The notes: generated by a model from the sequence alone, not told the origin. A DNA stretch of 64,000 bases from Paragorgia papillata (GCA_035771165.1 JAWNZC010000324.1:799501-863500); one strand, 5' to 3'. Positions 10,345-22,103 are shown, numbered from the stretch's first letter. Numbers and translations are program-made.

Positions 10345-11017
10345 AAATTTATTTATTTATTTATTAACTTTACAACCATGAAAGAATGCAAATAATATAC
10401 AGGAAATTATAAAGAGTGCAATACTTGAACATGATTGAAGGAATGATCAACAGGACACGAGTCCCATGTGAAGACCAACCCAACAAAAAAATTACATAAT
10501 AAACGTTAAGTAAACACACGATAAAAAAAACCCAACAAACTAATACACAAATTACATAAGAATAAAGATTTAAGAGCAACAACTTGGATTGAAAGAACGA
10601 CATTTAGAACAGAAACGTTTCCAGGTGCGCAGTCTATTAACATCGAAATTGAAGTGTAAATAGAAGAAATTAGAAGAGTAGTGAATATAAAGATCATGTT
10701 TAAAAATGGAAACAGAAGTACTATTACGAACTATGGGAGAAAGATTGTTCCAGAGAAAGACAATTCTGTTGAAAAAAGTATTTCTAAAAAGAGAAGTCCT
10801 ACAAGGATTGGCTTGAAGCAAGTTGTTTTGACTTGAACGAGTGCGAGACGAGCGGATAGAAGAAAAAGTAACAAAACGGGAGATATCTAGGTCGTAGAGA
10901 CCTTGTTTACACTTAAAAAAGAAGAGAAGATCCTTAATTTCAAGCCAATATGATATAGGTAATAAGTTAAGCTTTTTGAGACGGTCAGTGTAAGACGATT
11001 CATAATCTTGGAGTATG
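10345..11017 (-). pseudogene. 3' remnant of a CR1/Jockey-type LINE
   Basis: Read on the minus strand, a broken frame shows YTDRLKKLNLLPISYWLEIKD. After a frameshift in a run of T at about 10910 comes a block with FFNRIVFLWNNLSP and a cysteine-containing C terminus. This pattern (RLxxLxLxPL, then DLxxxxK, then WNxLP) is typical of the region after the reverse transcriptase in CR1/Jockey/L2-like LINEs. The element ends in ATTT repeats at 10347-10364 (its 3' tail). The upper boundary abuts the Penelope-type arm at 11018. Confidence 0.65.
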
Positions 11018-11150
11018 AATAAAATAGACGTTCTCTGACGAAAATATTTTTTTATTAATGAGCTTTTTCGGCTGCCAGACTGCAGCCTTCAACAGAAAGG
11101 TAGTAATGAAATATAAAACCACAAATTAAGATATTTAACTATAATGTACA
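11018..11150 (-). mobile_element. Penelope-type 3' arm (copy A, distal part)
   Basis: The minus strand matches plus-strand 13935-14070 closely, including CTGTTGA (11095-11089), a six-pair stem GGCTGC/GCAGCC, and GAAA. Together with 13550-13627 it forms one inverted copy of the element end, split by the LINE at 11155-13549. Confidence 0.7.
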
Positions 11151-11154
11151 AGTT

Positions 11155-13549
11155 ATTTTATTTTATTTTATTTTATTTTTATTTTATTGAATTTGTCACA
11201 GTAAGTAATTACATTAAATTGGATACAAAGGTTGCTAGTACATAAAACACACAAATAAAATAGATGTGACCGGAGAAAGGAACAGGACTTGCGTCCCTAT
11301 TGAGACCTGACCCCTCAAACAATATACTCAATATAATAGAAACTTAAACAGTATACTCAATAGTCATACATACACATACATATACATATACAAAATACAC
11401 ACACATACACATATATAGGAATGACTAACATGACGAAAAATATATAACTAATCTATAATTGACCATAATAATAGCAAATGTATGTAGAGTTCAGATATTA
11501 TAACTTAGGTAGAGCCAGGAGGGCTGCATGTTGATAACTTTTTAAAGTACAACTTAGTTAGAGTAGACTTGAATTCGGGAAGCGAGTGGTAGACTTTAAG
11601 ATAAGAAGGCAGACTGTTCCATAGTTCGGCTGATCTAATAAAAAACGATTTTCTGAAATAGTCCTGTTTGTGTTTAATCAGTATATCGTAATTGTTAACG
11701 TCGTAATCCCGAGATCTATATCCTGGCTTAAAAGTACATAGAAAATAATTTACGTCTGTAGAAATAAGTCCTGCTCTGGATTTGAAAAGGAGTATCAAGT
11801 CGGTAATTTCTCTGCGAAATTCAAGTGGAAGAAGATTGGTCTTGTTAAGTCTCTCATCGTATTTCACATCCGGGGGATAGTTGAGTATAAATTTAGTCGC
11901 TCGCCGCTGAACATTTTCAATTAACGAACGATGTTTTACTGTATGCGGTGACCACAAACTACTGGCGTACTCAAGTTTAGGCCGTACAAGAGCACAGTAC
12001 AACAACTTTCTGACTTTTTGATCAGGGAGATCTTTGCATACTCTTTTAACAAGACCAAGCGTCTTGTTAGCCTTGGCCACAGCTCCTTCAATATGCCTTG
12101 ACCACGACAGATTATTTGACACAGTGACACCAAGATCCATTATATAAGGAACGCACTCCAACGGCTGACCATCCATGGTGTATGATGGTTCTCTTGTCGA
12201 TGTCTTTTTCCTGGAAATGCTGATGACCTTGCATTTAGATTTATTAAACTCCATTCCCCAGTCCAAACTCCAACTGTGCAAGTAGTTAAGATCACTCTGA
12301 AGGTTGTAACTCGAGGTTGGATTGAGAATAGGTTTGAACAGCTTGGAATCGTCAGCAAACAAAGCAATTTTTGAGTCATACTTGGTGTAGTTAGGGACAT
12401 CATTGGCATATAAAATAAACAACAGTGGTCCAAGTATAGACCCTTGTGGTACACCAGAGGTAACAGGAAGCCAGTCAGAAAAAGTTCCATCAATAGCAAC
12501 TCTTTGGTGTCTATCTGTGAGGTAACTACCAAACCACGACAGAAGAGATCCGTTGATACCATGACGTTTTAGTTTAAGCAACAAGAAGTTGTGAGGGACC
12601 TTGTCGAAGGCTTTTACAGATCGAGATAGATTACATCAACTTCATTACCTGATGCTACGGAATCCAAAACGTCATGGTATACTTCTAGTAATTGTGTTGT
12701 TGTTGATTTACCCTTGAGAAATCCATGTTGAAACTGATAGAAAAAAGGAGAGAGGTGATGATAGCAGTGGTTATAGACGCAACGTTCCAAGACTTTGGAG
12801 ATAACGCAAAGCAGAGAGATAGGTCTGTAGTTTGATGTGATAGTGGGATCATCTTTTTTAAAAACAGGGGTAATATTAGCAAACTTCCACTTGACAGGTA
12901 CCATTCCAAGAGAGAGAGACATATTGAATAGTTTGCACAACGAAGGGGCAATCTCGTCAGCGACCGCGGACAATAGTCTGCTCGGAATACCATCTGGTCC
13001 ACATGCTTTATTCGGGTCTAAATTGCGAAGTACTGCGGCAACTTCAGAGATTGTAAGTTCGATGTCGGAGAGCTGGTTACATGGAGATTCAGTTGAAGTG
13101 GATAGCGTGGAAGGTGGATCTACATCGCCAGGGCTAAAAACGGAGTGGAAAAATTTGTTGAACAAATTGGCTTTGTTGCGGCTGTCGGTCGTAAAGGATT
13201 GACCATTTCGAATAAAATTTGGGGTCTGATTTGTTTTGGTCGAAGATTTCAGAAATGACCAGAAGCGTTTAGGGTTCTCAAACATCGATTCTCTAAGTTT
13301 ATTGGCGTGATCTCTTTTTTTCTTGGAGATAAGCTTTTTGGTTTGGCGTCGGAGCAACTTAAATTTCTCAAGGACAACAGGGTGTTTTGTCCTTAGCAGT
13401 TTTTTTCTTTGAGTGTTTTTCTTTTTTATGAGCGCCAATAACTCTTCATCAATCCAAGGGTGATCGTAAACATTTCTTGAGGAACATTTAGGGATATGAT
13501 TATGAACGAATGAGAGAAACAGGTCACACCAATTTGAAAGTGACGCATC
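11155..13549 (-). mobile_element. 5'-truncated LINE inserted in a Penelope-like copy
   Basis: Minus-strand non-LTR retrotransposon. It starts in the linker before the reverse transcriptase and ends with an AAAAT repeat tail (11155-11190). The flanking sequences on both sides continue the inverted Penelope-type copy seen intact at 13813-14070, so the LINE inserted into that copy and some 60-80 bp of it was lost. The endonuclease half is absent. CR1/Jockey-like affiliation is inferred from the PQGSILGPLLF and FADDSK motifs. Confidence 0.8.
11505..13549 (-). pseudogene. LINE reverse transcriptase, frameshifted
   Basis: Two overlapping blocks make one reverse transcriptase. The N-terminal block (to about 12625) has the fingers motif SNYRPISLLCVISKVLERC and then GFLKGKSTTTQLL. 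The C-terminal block has SVKAFDKVPH (motif A), PQGSILGPLLF (motif B), LFADDSK (motif C) and the post-RT region LEYASSLWSPH. A single missing base near 12622-12630, just before motif A, separates them. The protein would copy element RNA at a nicked target. Without the endonuclease and with the frameshift it is dead. It lies antisense-free (same strand) in an intron of the PAN/fibrinogen gene. Confidence 0.85.
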
Positions 13550-13627
13550 AATGTTAGTTTTTAAGTATAATAGAGTATTGTTCTGGTAACGGCTTAGAGT
13601 TGTTGTCACTAGCTTGTGTGGTTAATG
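13550..13627 (-). mobile_element. Penelope-type arm (copy A, proximal part)
   Basis: On the minus strand this matches plus-strand 13813-13885 (ACAACTCTAAGCCGTTACCA and surroundings). It is the start of an inverted copy placed head to head with the copy on its right. Confidence 0.7.
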
Positions 13628-13912
13628 AAACTGGGAGATGCTTTGAAACACGGGGGGAAAAAACACATTAGAAACGTTAAAATACATAAAGCTGGCTCTA
13701 ACATCGCAAGCCATGCCTGGGCTAATGACCACAAGATCAACTTTGATGAAGGTCAAGTAATCGACAGAGGGAGTTATCGTACAAGAAAAACTTTAGAATC
13801 ATGGCACACTGCATTAACCACACAAGCTGACAACAACTCTAAGCCGTTACCAGAAAATACTCTATTATACTTAAAAACTAACTTCATGTTATTATTTTCG
13901 CTTCTCTTTTAA
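13628..13912 (+). pseudogene. C-terminal GIY-YIG domain fragment (Penelope-like)
   Basis: Residues include KAGSNIASHAWANDHKINF, then VIDRGSYRTRKTLESWHT. This corresponds to the distal half of Penelope-type GIY-YIG endonucleases (AxHxWxxxHxI, then a charged helix with the conserved E and W/H). The YVG signature and the whole reverse transcriptase are missing, so the copy is 5'-truncated. The product would have nicked target DNA for priming. Confidence 0.65.
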
Positions 13913-14070
13913 TTTATATCATATTACTGTTTACATTGTATATTATAGTTAAATATCTTAATTTGTGGTTTTATATTTCATTACTACCTTCCTGTTGAAG
14001 GCTGCAGTCTGGCAGCTGAAAGCTCGTTAATAAACAAATATTTTGGTCAGAGAACACCTATTTTACTCAT
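13628..14070 (+). mobile_element. Penelope-like element 3' end (copy B)
   Basis: Contains the C-terminal part of the GIY-YIG endonuclease and a 3' region with CTGTTGA (13992-13998), a six-pair stem and GAAA (14018-14021). It is placed head to head with copy A. Inverted partial copies are a known habit of Penelope-like elements. The hammerhead-like core carries a T where the canonical CTGATGA has A, in both copies. Confidence 0.7.
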
Positions 14071-14546
14071 TATATGTAATCCTGGCCACGCTTCTTCAAT
14101 TTTTTCATTCAACAATGACTTCTGTTGAGCTTCCAAACCATGTATATTTTCTATTAACTATGCACAAATATACATGTATAAAACATGCTACCAAAATTTT
14201 AGAATCAAATGTTGCTTCAATAGAGAGATATAAGTGTTGGTGCAAAGGCCATAAAACAGTATTTTTGGGCGTGGCATGGTTGCCATGGTAACCATTTTTG
14301 ATAAAAGTTGTGTCTAACAATTTCCCTTACTATGTGTAATAACATGGCATAAAAATAAATTTGTTCACACCAATTTAAAAAAAAAATTCCTTCTGGGTAC
14401 CATTCCACCTTTAATGCTGATGCATACTGTAGTGATTTTATGGAAGTACGTCGTGTTTGGTCCACATAATAGTTTCAATACATATACGTACACCAGTGAT
14501 TATATGTATGGTTATTCGTGGTTGTTTTTGGTAGTGCTAATCTTAA

Positions 14547-15934
14547 AGTCCCAATGCAGTGAAATTTCACCCCAGTTTTTTATGATTGCATTTGAAAGAA
14601 CACTTAAAATAACAACGTAACATCTTTCGTAGAATTTCGTTTCCTTGCTTCATTCTTGAGATATTCAGGTTTGTTTGATATGCAAATGTCATACTTATGA
14701 CATCACACTGCATAATGACTTTTTAGAAAAGTATGATTTTCTTATCGAAAGTACTTAACTAGAAATACATGAACGCAACAACCCCTCGCCTGCTTTTACA
14801 TGCTTTTTTAAAACACCCACACACCCTGATTAAAATAAGCACTCCTATTAAAACTAATGATATTAAATCCTTGGGATATTAAATTATACAATTTATGGAT
14901 GGGTCGATAGGACGACAAAACTGATTTAAATCATTTAATGAAAGTTGAACATATCAAAGCCTTTAAATGGCTTCTCTATGCATGTACATTTTGCAAAGGC
15001 AGAATTAAAAGTAATTAACAGCTGAAAAATTACTTTTATAATAGAGTCTGAGATAAAAACAATTCAGTAGAATCGGATTCCAGAAAGAAGAATTCAAAAG
15101 ACAACGTTTCAGTCGAAATACAGCCAAGAAAACCGACAAAGCCCATGAGTATTTTTAATAATGAAAAGTGCATGCACGTCCACCACGGTTAATATAAGCC
15201 TTAAAGGTAGTGTTTTAAGTTAGCTTTAGTTAAGCTGACTTATGGTTTGGACGAGCAAAGGTAAAGCACGAAAACGTGAAACTGAATATTGTTTAGGTTA
15301 AGCGAAAACTTGAAAACAACAAGGATCCTACCGTTAACCACTTTAAAATGATTTGACCATGGACTCACGGAGTGACTACAAACCAGGGCTACAAACACTG
15401 CAGATCGAGTTTTTGTTTACCATACGGCGTTTGGTTTCTTCAAGTTCTCTGGTTTCTCTTCAAGATATATTAAACGGGTTGTTTGTATCCTTTTCTTCGT
15501 GCTCCATTTCATTTCATTTCGTTTCGTTTAAATAAAAAACTATTTCCCAGATTTCGTCTCCCTCGCTTTTTCTCCACGCGTGTAAAGTGGACTACACGCA
15601 TGTCGAGATTAGCACCCTCACCGGGCTCCGGGCCTTCGGCCCTACGCCCGGGCTCGGGGATAAAAATTTGCACTTGCATGTATGTAGCCATACTATCACT
15701 AAACGTGTGTTGCTGTGTGTAAAATATTTGGACTATTCTAAAATTGATGCTATTTCAAAAAGTCATCATGCAGTGTGATGTCATATGTATGACATTTGCA
15801 TATCAAACAAACCTGAATATCTCTAGAATGAAGCAAGGAAATGAAATTCCACGAAAGATGTTACGTTGTCATTTTAAGTGTTCTTTCAAATGCAATCATA
15901 AAAAACTGGGGTGAAATTTCGCTGCATTGGCACT
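14547..15934. mobile_element. TTAA-flanked foldback element, about 185-bp inverted ends
   Basis: The ends AGTCCCAATGCAG... and its complement extend inward about 185 bp and are highly similar. TTAA lies on both sides (14543-14546, 15935-15938). TTAA duplication is typical of piggyBac and Kolobok transposons. The interior holds no transposase, so it is a non-autonomous copy. One-armed relatives are at about 20420-20465 and 51755-51785 (GATGTTACTTTGT). Confidence 0.7.
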
Positions 15935-16735
15935 TTAACATTAATCCTAAACCCCAAACGCGCCTACCATAAAGTTCCCAAAGTAGCGTACTTTCGGAGG
16001 GAACGTTCGGAATTAGAAGTCTTATATTGTATTCACATTTTATTTCGTTATCTGTAGTACAACTCAAACAAAGAAGATACTACAATATACAGTAACTCTT
16101 TTCAGCCCTTGTAACAGAGCCATCCCATCTTGGGCGTCGTTTATATATTACACAGAGAATTTCCAGCTTTCTTAGAAGGAGCAGTCCTTTAGCGTCCTTT
16201 ACATGCGTCAGAACATATATCCCTCTTCGGAAAACCAGCTCCTTGAGCGCCATCCACAGGAGGACCCGCAGACGACCAACCTTCTTGAGCGCCATTTACA
16301 TAGAAAACGTTGGTTGTAAGTTCATGTCCACTTCATGTAGTCCTGATCTCAACACAAACGCTAATTCTAATCAAGGAATTGGCACGTATTGGACAAGCAC
16401 TTATATTGGACAGATATTCTTTCCATCGAGATTGAGTTCAAATTGCGATACTTTTTATCATTCTATCGTCTTAAAAATAAACGATTTTGTGTGGCCCTTT
16501 CTTTTTGGAAGACAAAAAATGTCGACGAATAGAAGGCGGTGTGCAACGCGTGTTTGATTTTATCGACAGCTTATTTCCACTGTACAGCTCACGAGAGTAT
16601 TCACGTTCCGAAACATACTGACAAACGACCAATTGTGGTAAATATTGGTATAGCCTCTGTTACTCGCCAACTCCGATCCAGAGTTACTTCTGCAGACCAA
16701 TTTTCAGACCTTGAGGTTCAACGTTAACTGTTTAG
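15935..16735. other. Intron DNA, no gene recognised
   Basis: Several short open frames exist but none has a domain or good splice context that I could defend. No repeat boundary was found. Confidence 0.35.
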
Positions 16736-17035
16736 CCATAGTCAATCGATATATGGTCTGGAAATTCAGCTAAATTCTTTGGTCTATCTTTTTGTTTGCC
16801 TTTATGCATTTTTGTGCACGGTGCACGGTCACTGAACACATTGTATTTTAGTATAATGAAGGAATTGCCCAATAGCAACGTTTCAGTTCAATCACTCAAC
16901 CGTGCTATTTAAATATTAATAAACCTAAAACAAAGGATGTGCACGGTGTAATGTACGGTTCAACATAAAATCACAGCTCATTATAGGCGCTTTGAAGTTT
17001 GCCGAGTTTCCAGACCATATATCGATTGACTATGG
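16736..17035. mobile_element. 300-bp MITE with perfect 29-bp inverted ends
   Basis: The left 29 bases (CCATAGTCAATCGATATATG...) are the exact complement of the right 29. TTTAG flanks both sides, a possible 5-bp target duplication (9 bp if TTTAGCCAT is counted). The interior shares short blocks with the elements at 10065 and 25534. Confidence 0.75.
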
Positions 17036-17508
17036 TTTAGCCATCCACACGGAACAAACAATCGAAACTCGAAAGAACTAACAAACAATTGTGCCCCCCT
17101 TTAAAATCTAGCAAATCATTGTTTCAGTCTGGTGTTTATTACCGTGTCAGCTAGGACAAAGTAAGAAACGCAAGATATATAATAATTAATTACTGAGAAG
17201 GAGGTAACTAAGGTAACTAACTTTAGCTTAGTTATCGACTTAGTTTATTCATAATTCATGATACAGACGATATTTGTCGTTATTTACCAAAAAAATAGTA
17301 TTCTTATTCTAGACGTAGTTTTAAAGCGATATAGTAGGTCATTTAATATGCAAGGTATATATTAACCGCGGCACATGACCCCCACATCAAAGATAATTTA
17401 TGCATGAAAAAACTAAGACCAATTATAATCCGAAAGAGCTAACAAACAATTGTGGGATATGCATTATATAGATGCATAGCGCACGCGGCGCGCGCCCTTT
17501 TAAAATCC
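17036..17508. repeat. Segment duplicated nearby
   Basis: About 110 bp at 17064-17175 (with CTAACAAACAATTGTG, CCTTTTAAAATCTAGC and GTCAGCTAGGACAAAGTAAG) recur as 17428-17516 plus 18349-18412. In the second copy the hAT-type MITE at 17517 has been inserted. The first copy is therefore a natural empty site. Confidence 0.6.
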
Positions 17509-17516
17509 AGCATACA

Positions 17517-18348
17517 GGGGCGGACTGGCTACGTCAGAGGGGCCCGGGCGATTTGCTCTAAAAAGGGGCCCGGTTTCCAAATCAAGTTGTTGTGGGCCCG
17601 CATGTGTAGGGGAGTGGGGGGTCGGGGGGGTCTGGGGGATGATCCCCCGGAAAATGTTTTAAATTTGGGTCTCTGAAATGGCATTACCCGCATTCTGACA
17701 GCACTTTTGAGCAAACTTTCAATAGTTTTAAAACATGTTTGTAATGCCACATTTCGTCATTTTTAACAAAGATTTTGTCCAAATTAGGCTTTAAATAGTA
17801 TATTAAATGTAAAAATATGCATGAGGGTTACCAATTAAAAAAAAAGGACGACTCATTTCCGTACGCATTCTTTCCCATACGCTAACCACTTATCGACTAT
17901 ACAACATATATTTTAATATGATTGTAGATCAGCCGAGTGTTTGAAGCGTTTCAAACTTTTTAGATCTACAATTTCTTTTTGAGTAATCTCAACAAATTGT
18001 AAAGAACGACTCGAAGATTGGTCCAAGCACTTCCCTCCAACTCCACGGACCCTAAACATTGTTCTCTTTTCAGAGGAGCTGCTTCTTGCAAGTCGTCCAC
18101 CTTTTTCTTACGCCTTCTCTGCACCACGTTTAATTGCTTTCTTCTTAATTCCGGAACTCGAAACGTCGGAATAAACTACAGCTTCCACTATAAACGCTAG
18201 ATAATTATTTTATCCTAAGCATGTATTGCCTGATTGATACATAGCCTTTTTTGCAAAGTCAAAAAAATTTAAGGGCCCAAAGGGGGCCCAACAGGCAAGG
18301 GGCCCGCCGGGCGTTGGCCCGGTAAGCCCGACTGGCCAGTCCGCCGGC
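17517..18348. mobile_element. Non-autonomous hAT-type element
   Basis: Ends GGGGCGGACTGGC and GCCAGTCCGCCGGC are inverted. AGCATACA is duplicated on both sides (17509-17516, 18349-18356), the 8-bp size expected for hAT. There is no transposase inside. The paralogous empty site at 17064-17175 supports the boundaries. Confidence 0.75.
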
Positions 18349-18356
18349 AGCATACA

Positions 18357-19132
18357 ATTGTTTTCCGTGGGGTTTATTACCGTGTCAGCTAGGACAAAGT
18401 AAGAAACGCAAGATATGACCAATTATAAGCTGGGTGCTTTAATTCCGAAAAAATATTTTTTAATTTGCCGGAAAGCACTTAATCTGTGCCTTGGCAAAAT
18501 TGAAAATTTTCATGAGAAGAGCCCCTGGCCAAGCCCCCTTGCGTGTTTCACACCACAACTTGCTGACATTTGCAAAATTTTATTGTGCGCCTCACTCTTC
18601 CCCTCCCCTTTCGAACAAAACTGGATCCACAACTGGCGTAATCCACTGACAAAATTTCAACGGAAAATTACTTAACGTCTCGGAGACATTGATGCTTTTT
18701 TTCATTGGAAATCTTATTTAAATAAATTCAAAATAACGCATTGTCGTCAGAAATGCCTTCGAAAAATGTCACTTGAGACAATACACCAAGGTTGTCATAA
18801 AGTACGCTTTATCTTACGGGATGTCGAATAATTTTTTATTGAAATTTCCATAAATACGAAACTAAACAAAAAACTTCCAGATCTAAAAGCATTAATTCGG
18901 AATATAAATGGAAAAATGTCTCTCTATTGTCGTACTGATAGATTCCCAAAGTTTTAGCTTATAGTTCTAAAAGTACGTTGGAGTTTTCAACATAACTTTA
19001 TTATATACTTTAAGATAAAACAAAGTCGTTTCACCGTTCTATTTCACCTTTAACCAATTGGTACCCAAGCACTCTCCCCTTGACAAGTAAAATCATCCAT
19101 GGCGTTAGCCAGAGTAAAATACTAAAGGCTGC
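18357..19132. other. Intron DNA, no gene recognised
   Basis: Begins with the end of the segmental duplication (to about 18412), followed by AT-rich sequence without recognisable repeats or domains. Confidence 0.35.
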
Positions 19133-19140
19133 ATCGTTTC

Positions 19141-19929
19141 CAGTGGCGTAACTTTGGGCTAGGGTGCCCCTGGCCCAAACTGAAAAGCCCCCACCCCCCC
19201 CCCCCCCCCGGCCCTGGGGGACCATGCCCCAGAAGTGCATTTTTGGCGATTTCTGCGAGGAATTTTCCAAAAAATTAATCGGAATAACAGGGGGAAATTC
19301 ATCATTATATCAAACGTTTGTTAGATTATAAGAATATTTATCAACCCGTTACGCGTTGATACCGGCAGGCGAAGCCGTGTTATATCAAGAATATAGTCAC
19401 TGACGAAAATACCCTAATCACGTATAAACACCGGGGTTTTTTACAAACAAAACAAAACAAAACAAACTAACCTGGCTCTTACACTGCTGCATTAAAAGCA
19501 AAAATAAAACATTTTGTTTTTATGATTTGGGTGAACACAAAAAAGGTTAATCTAACTGCTATACCTGAGATAATACAGGTCTTTTGACAATACACTTCAA
19601 CTTTATAGTTTATATCCCGCCGTTTGACAGAGAAAACTTCACGATGGACTGGGCATCCGCAAAAACGGTAATTTGACCATGAGCAAAAGGCCTGGGACAA
19701 GCAGCAGAATAGAAATCCATTTTCGTACCTTTATTAATTACCTGTTGCAACGTTCTGTGTTTTTTTTTAAACTGTTTGAAACTTCGTACCAATATTTAAA
19801 TGATGGAAAGCTATATCCAGTTCAACGACGACTGACTATTTCCCAATCAATACGTGATAATGATGGAATGTCGAAATCCCCATAAAGGACATCCGACATT
19901 GACTCAGGGGCCCCCCTGTGACACCACTG
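19141..19929. mobile_element. Non-autonomous hAT-type element with poly-C tract
   Basis: Ends CAGTGGCGTAAC and GTGACACCACTG are inverted. ATCGTTTC (19133-19140) and ATCGTTCC (19930-19937) are an 8-bp target duplication with one mismatch. A run of cytosines lies at about 19188-19209. No transposase frame is present. Confidence 0.7.
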
Positions 19930-19937
19930 ATCGTTCC

Positions 19938-20513
19938 AAAAGAAACGATACAGGCACCAAAGGGTTTAAGTGCCTATGAAGGGAAAATTAATTGGAGAAA
20001 ATTAAATCCAATTGTATATCTCATATCTATTACACCTGTATATATTAATAATTACTGACCCTTATCAAATCCCATTGTTCTCTGTCTGCATTATATCAAC
20101 GATTTCAGCCTGTTTAGGGATTTCAGCAAGCACACTGCAATATTTTTAATATTGCAGCCAGCACACTGCAAATTATATTTAAAAATATTGCAGCCAGCTC
20201 GTTTACAAGCCTTTCGTTTCTCGTTTACAAGTATACGCCCTCAGCTAGCTGCCATATATTCAATAATGCCGTTAGCCTCAGTATAATTAGCTATTAATTA
20301 TATGTTTATTATTTTTGGTTATATAACTTCCTCTTATGTCATTCTTCACAATCATGTGACGTCAGGATGTTTAATTTGTGTATGAGTCAAACTGAAATAT
20401 CTCAACAAAAATGAAAAACTCCAAAAGATGTTACTTTGTCGTTTTAAACGTTCTTTCAAATAAGACAGACTTCATAGACACCTTAGCGTTACAAAATATA
20501 AAGTATCACTCAC
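19938..20513. other. Intron DNA with short local repeats
   Basis: Small duplications of GCCAGCACACTGCAA and ATATTGCAGCCAGC occur at 20130-20195. A one-armed relative of the TTAA element ends lies near 20420-20465. No gene was seen. Confidence 0.4.
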
Positions 20514-20888
20514 CTGAATAATTTCCCACAGTTAATTTATACAAATCTGCCTCATTAGCCACAGCAAAGATGTTGTACTCAGCGTAATTCGTTTTGTTGT
20601 TGATATCTTTCATATCAATTCTTAAGACGTTTAGTCCACTCATTGACAATCGATTTATCTTGTCCAATCCGAGCCAGAACTCTCCACTGAGATTACCAAA
20701 CCCATTTTTGTAATCAAACCAGTTTCGATTAAAATTTTCACTTCCGTCCATTCGCCTTTGAAAAACAGTCCAACCTCCTCCGTCTTTTTTCATGTCGCAC
20801 CTTACATCAAAAGCTCCTAGACCATCTGGGTCAATTGTGTAGATACCATCTAATTTGGTTTTCGTTAAACTGTCGCAACGTTTGGGCT
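20514..20888 (-). CDS. Fibrinogen-domain exon (N-terminal two thirds)
   Basis: Encodes the start and middle of a fibrinogen-related domain. RCD with a cysteine is followed by GIYTIDPDGLGAFDVRCDM, GGGWTVFQRRMDGSENFNRN and GEFWLGLDKINRL, then the beta-rich segment ending KLTVGNYSG. Those are the standard landmarks of FReD proteins (WTVFQRR, FWLG). The acceptor AG precedes 20888 and the donor is TCAG|GTGAGT at 20514. The exon is phase 1 at both ends, and its donor phase fits the last exon at 8502. The preceding known exon (24814) ends in phase 0, so a small linker exon is still missing. The product is probably secreted and binds ligands. Confidence 0.85.
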
Positions 20889-21988
20889 CTATTAAGATAT
20901 TGGTTGAATATGTTCATACTGAAAACTACCGAATTTAATCAACAGAATAGGCCATTTTCCTGATAGCGTACAATGAATCAGGGTGACTACATCTATACCA
21001 GAATGGTTTGCTAGTATATATATTAATTAGCACTATAATAATTAACCCACATTTTGTGAGTGCTTGGCGCAGATGGGGGACAAAAGCAAGATGGCGGGAA
21101 AAAATCGCCCTGGCGCAGGTTGAGTTATCACCAACATTGGATGTTTTAGGTATTCTGATTGGCAGGCTAACTCGCGGGCATTATAGGTTAAAGGGATCAA
21201 ATTATAAATAAGCGATGGCGGCAAATTTAAAAACAACTTCAAAATAAATGAAAATGTGAGCAAAGCTGGCGAAACACCCAAAACAAACGTCGAAAGAGTG
21301 GGTACTGATTGGTTTTGTCATCTTTGTCCCCTGCCATAAAACCAAGACCATGGGGCGACCAAATTGTTTTCTAAATTGTTAACCGACTTTCCGTATCCGG
21401 TTGGTAAGACGCCAATGGTATCCAGCCCCAGTGACAGCGACTCAAGAATAATATAGTTATTTTGGTTTTAGGAAAATTTTGTTGTAGTTAGACTTGATCC
21501 AAAACATATCGAACGCATGCAGTGAAAGAACACATTTAACGTGAGCAACATTTTGAACTTTGAAAGCCTTGATCAAAAGCCTGACTAGGCGCGATAAACT
21601 TAGTGAAGACTGGGTCCGGGTCCAATATATGGCGCATTTTTGGCAGCCTTTGCCAGGGCCATTTGTTCCGCTATTTTGTTTTTGGCCCAGCCCCACAAAT
21701 TAAATAGCCCTGGAAACGAGGTTGTAGAATACTGCCAACGCATTCTGGTAGTTTCAGTCAACCAACACCGTCGTCACATCATCTATTAAGCAGCGTCAAC
21801 TTTTCCGTATTTTGGACTCGTATCTAGCAAATTAAAACTTAATAAACAGCAGTTGCAGTCAATCAATATTCGATCACTATATTTTATATGGCGGTCTCTT
21901 GTCGTAGACAGATTTTAATTTTTCCACTTGTAGTAAACTTTGAATTAAGATATTAATGATTTTCAAATGAAGACGCAAAACACTTAAA

Positions 21989-22027
<39 letters not shown>

Positions 22028-22103
22028 AACGGTTAAAACAGTTAAAATGAGTGATCCATCATGTTAAAATAACTAATATACTAAAAATATAAAAATATAA
22101 AAT
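20889..22103. other. Intron DNA; an AT dinucleotide run
   Basis: Must contain or precede a short missing linker exon of the PAN/fibrinogen gene, but none could be picked with confidence. A (TA)n run occupies about 21989-22022. Confidence 0.35.

Noticed and set aside
12837..13202. Plus-strand 121-residue frame
   Set aside because: Antisense shadow of the LINE reverse transcriptase.
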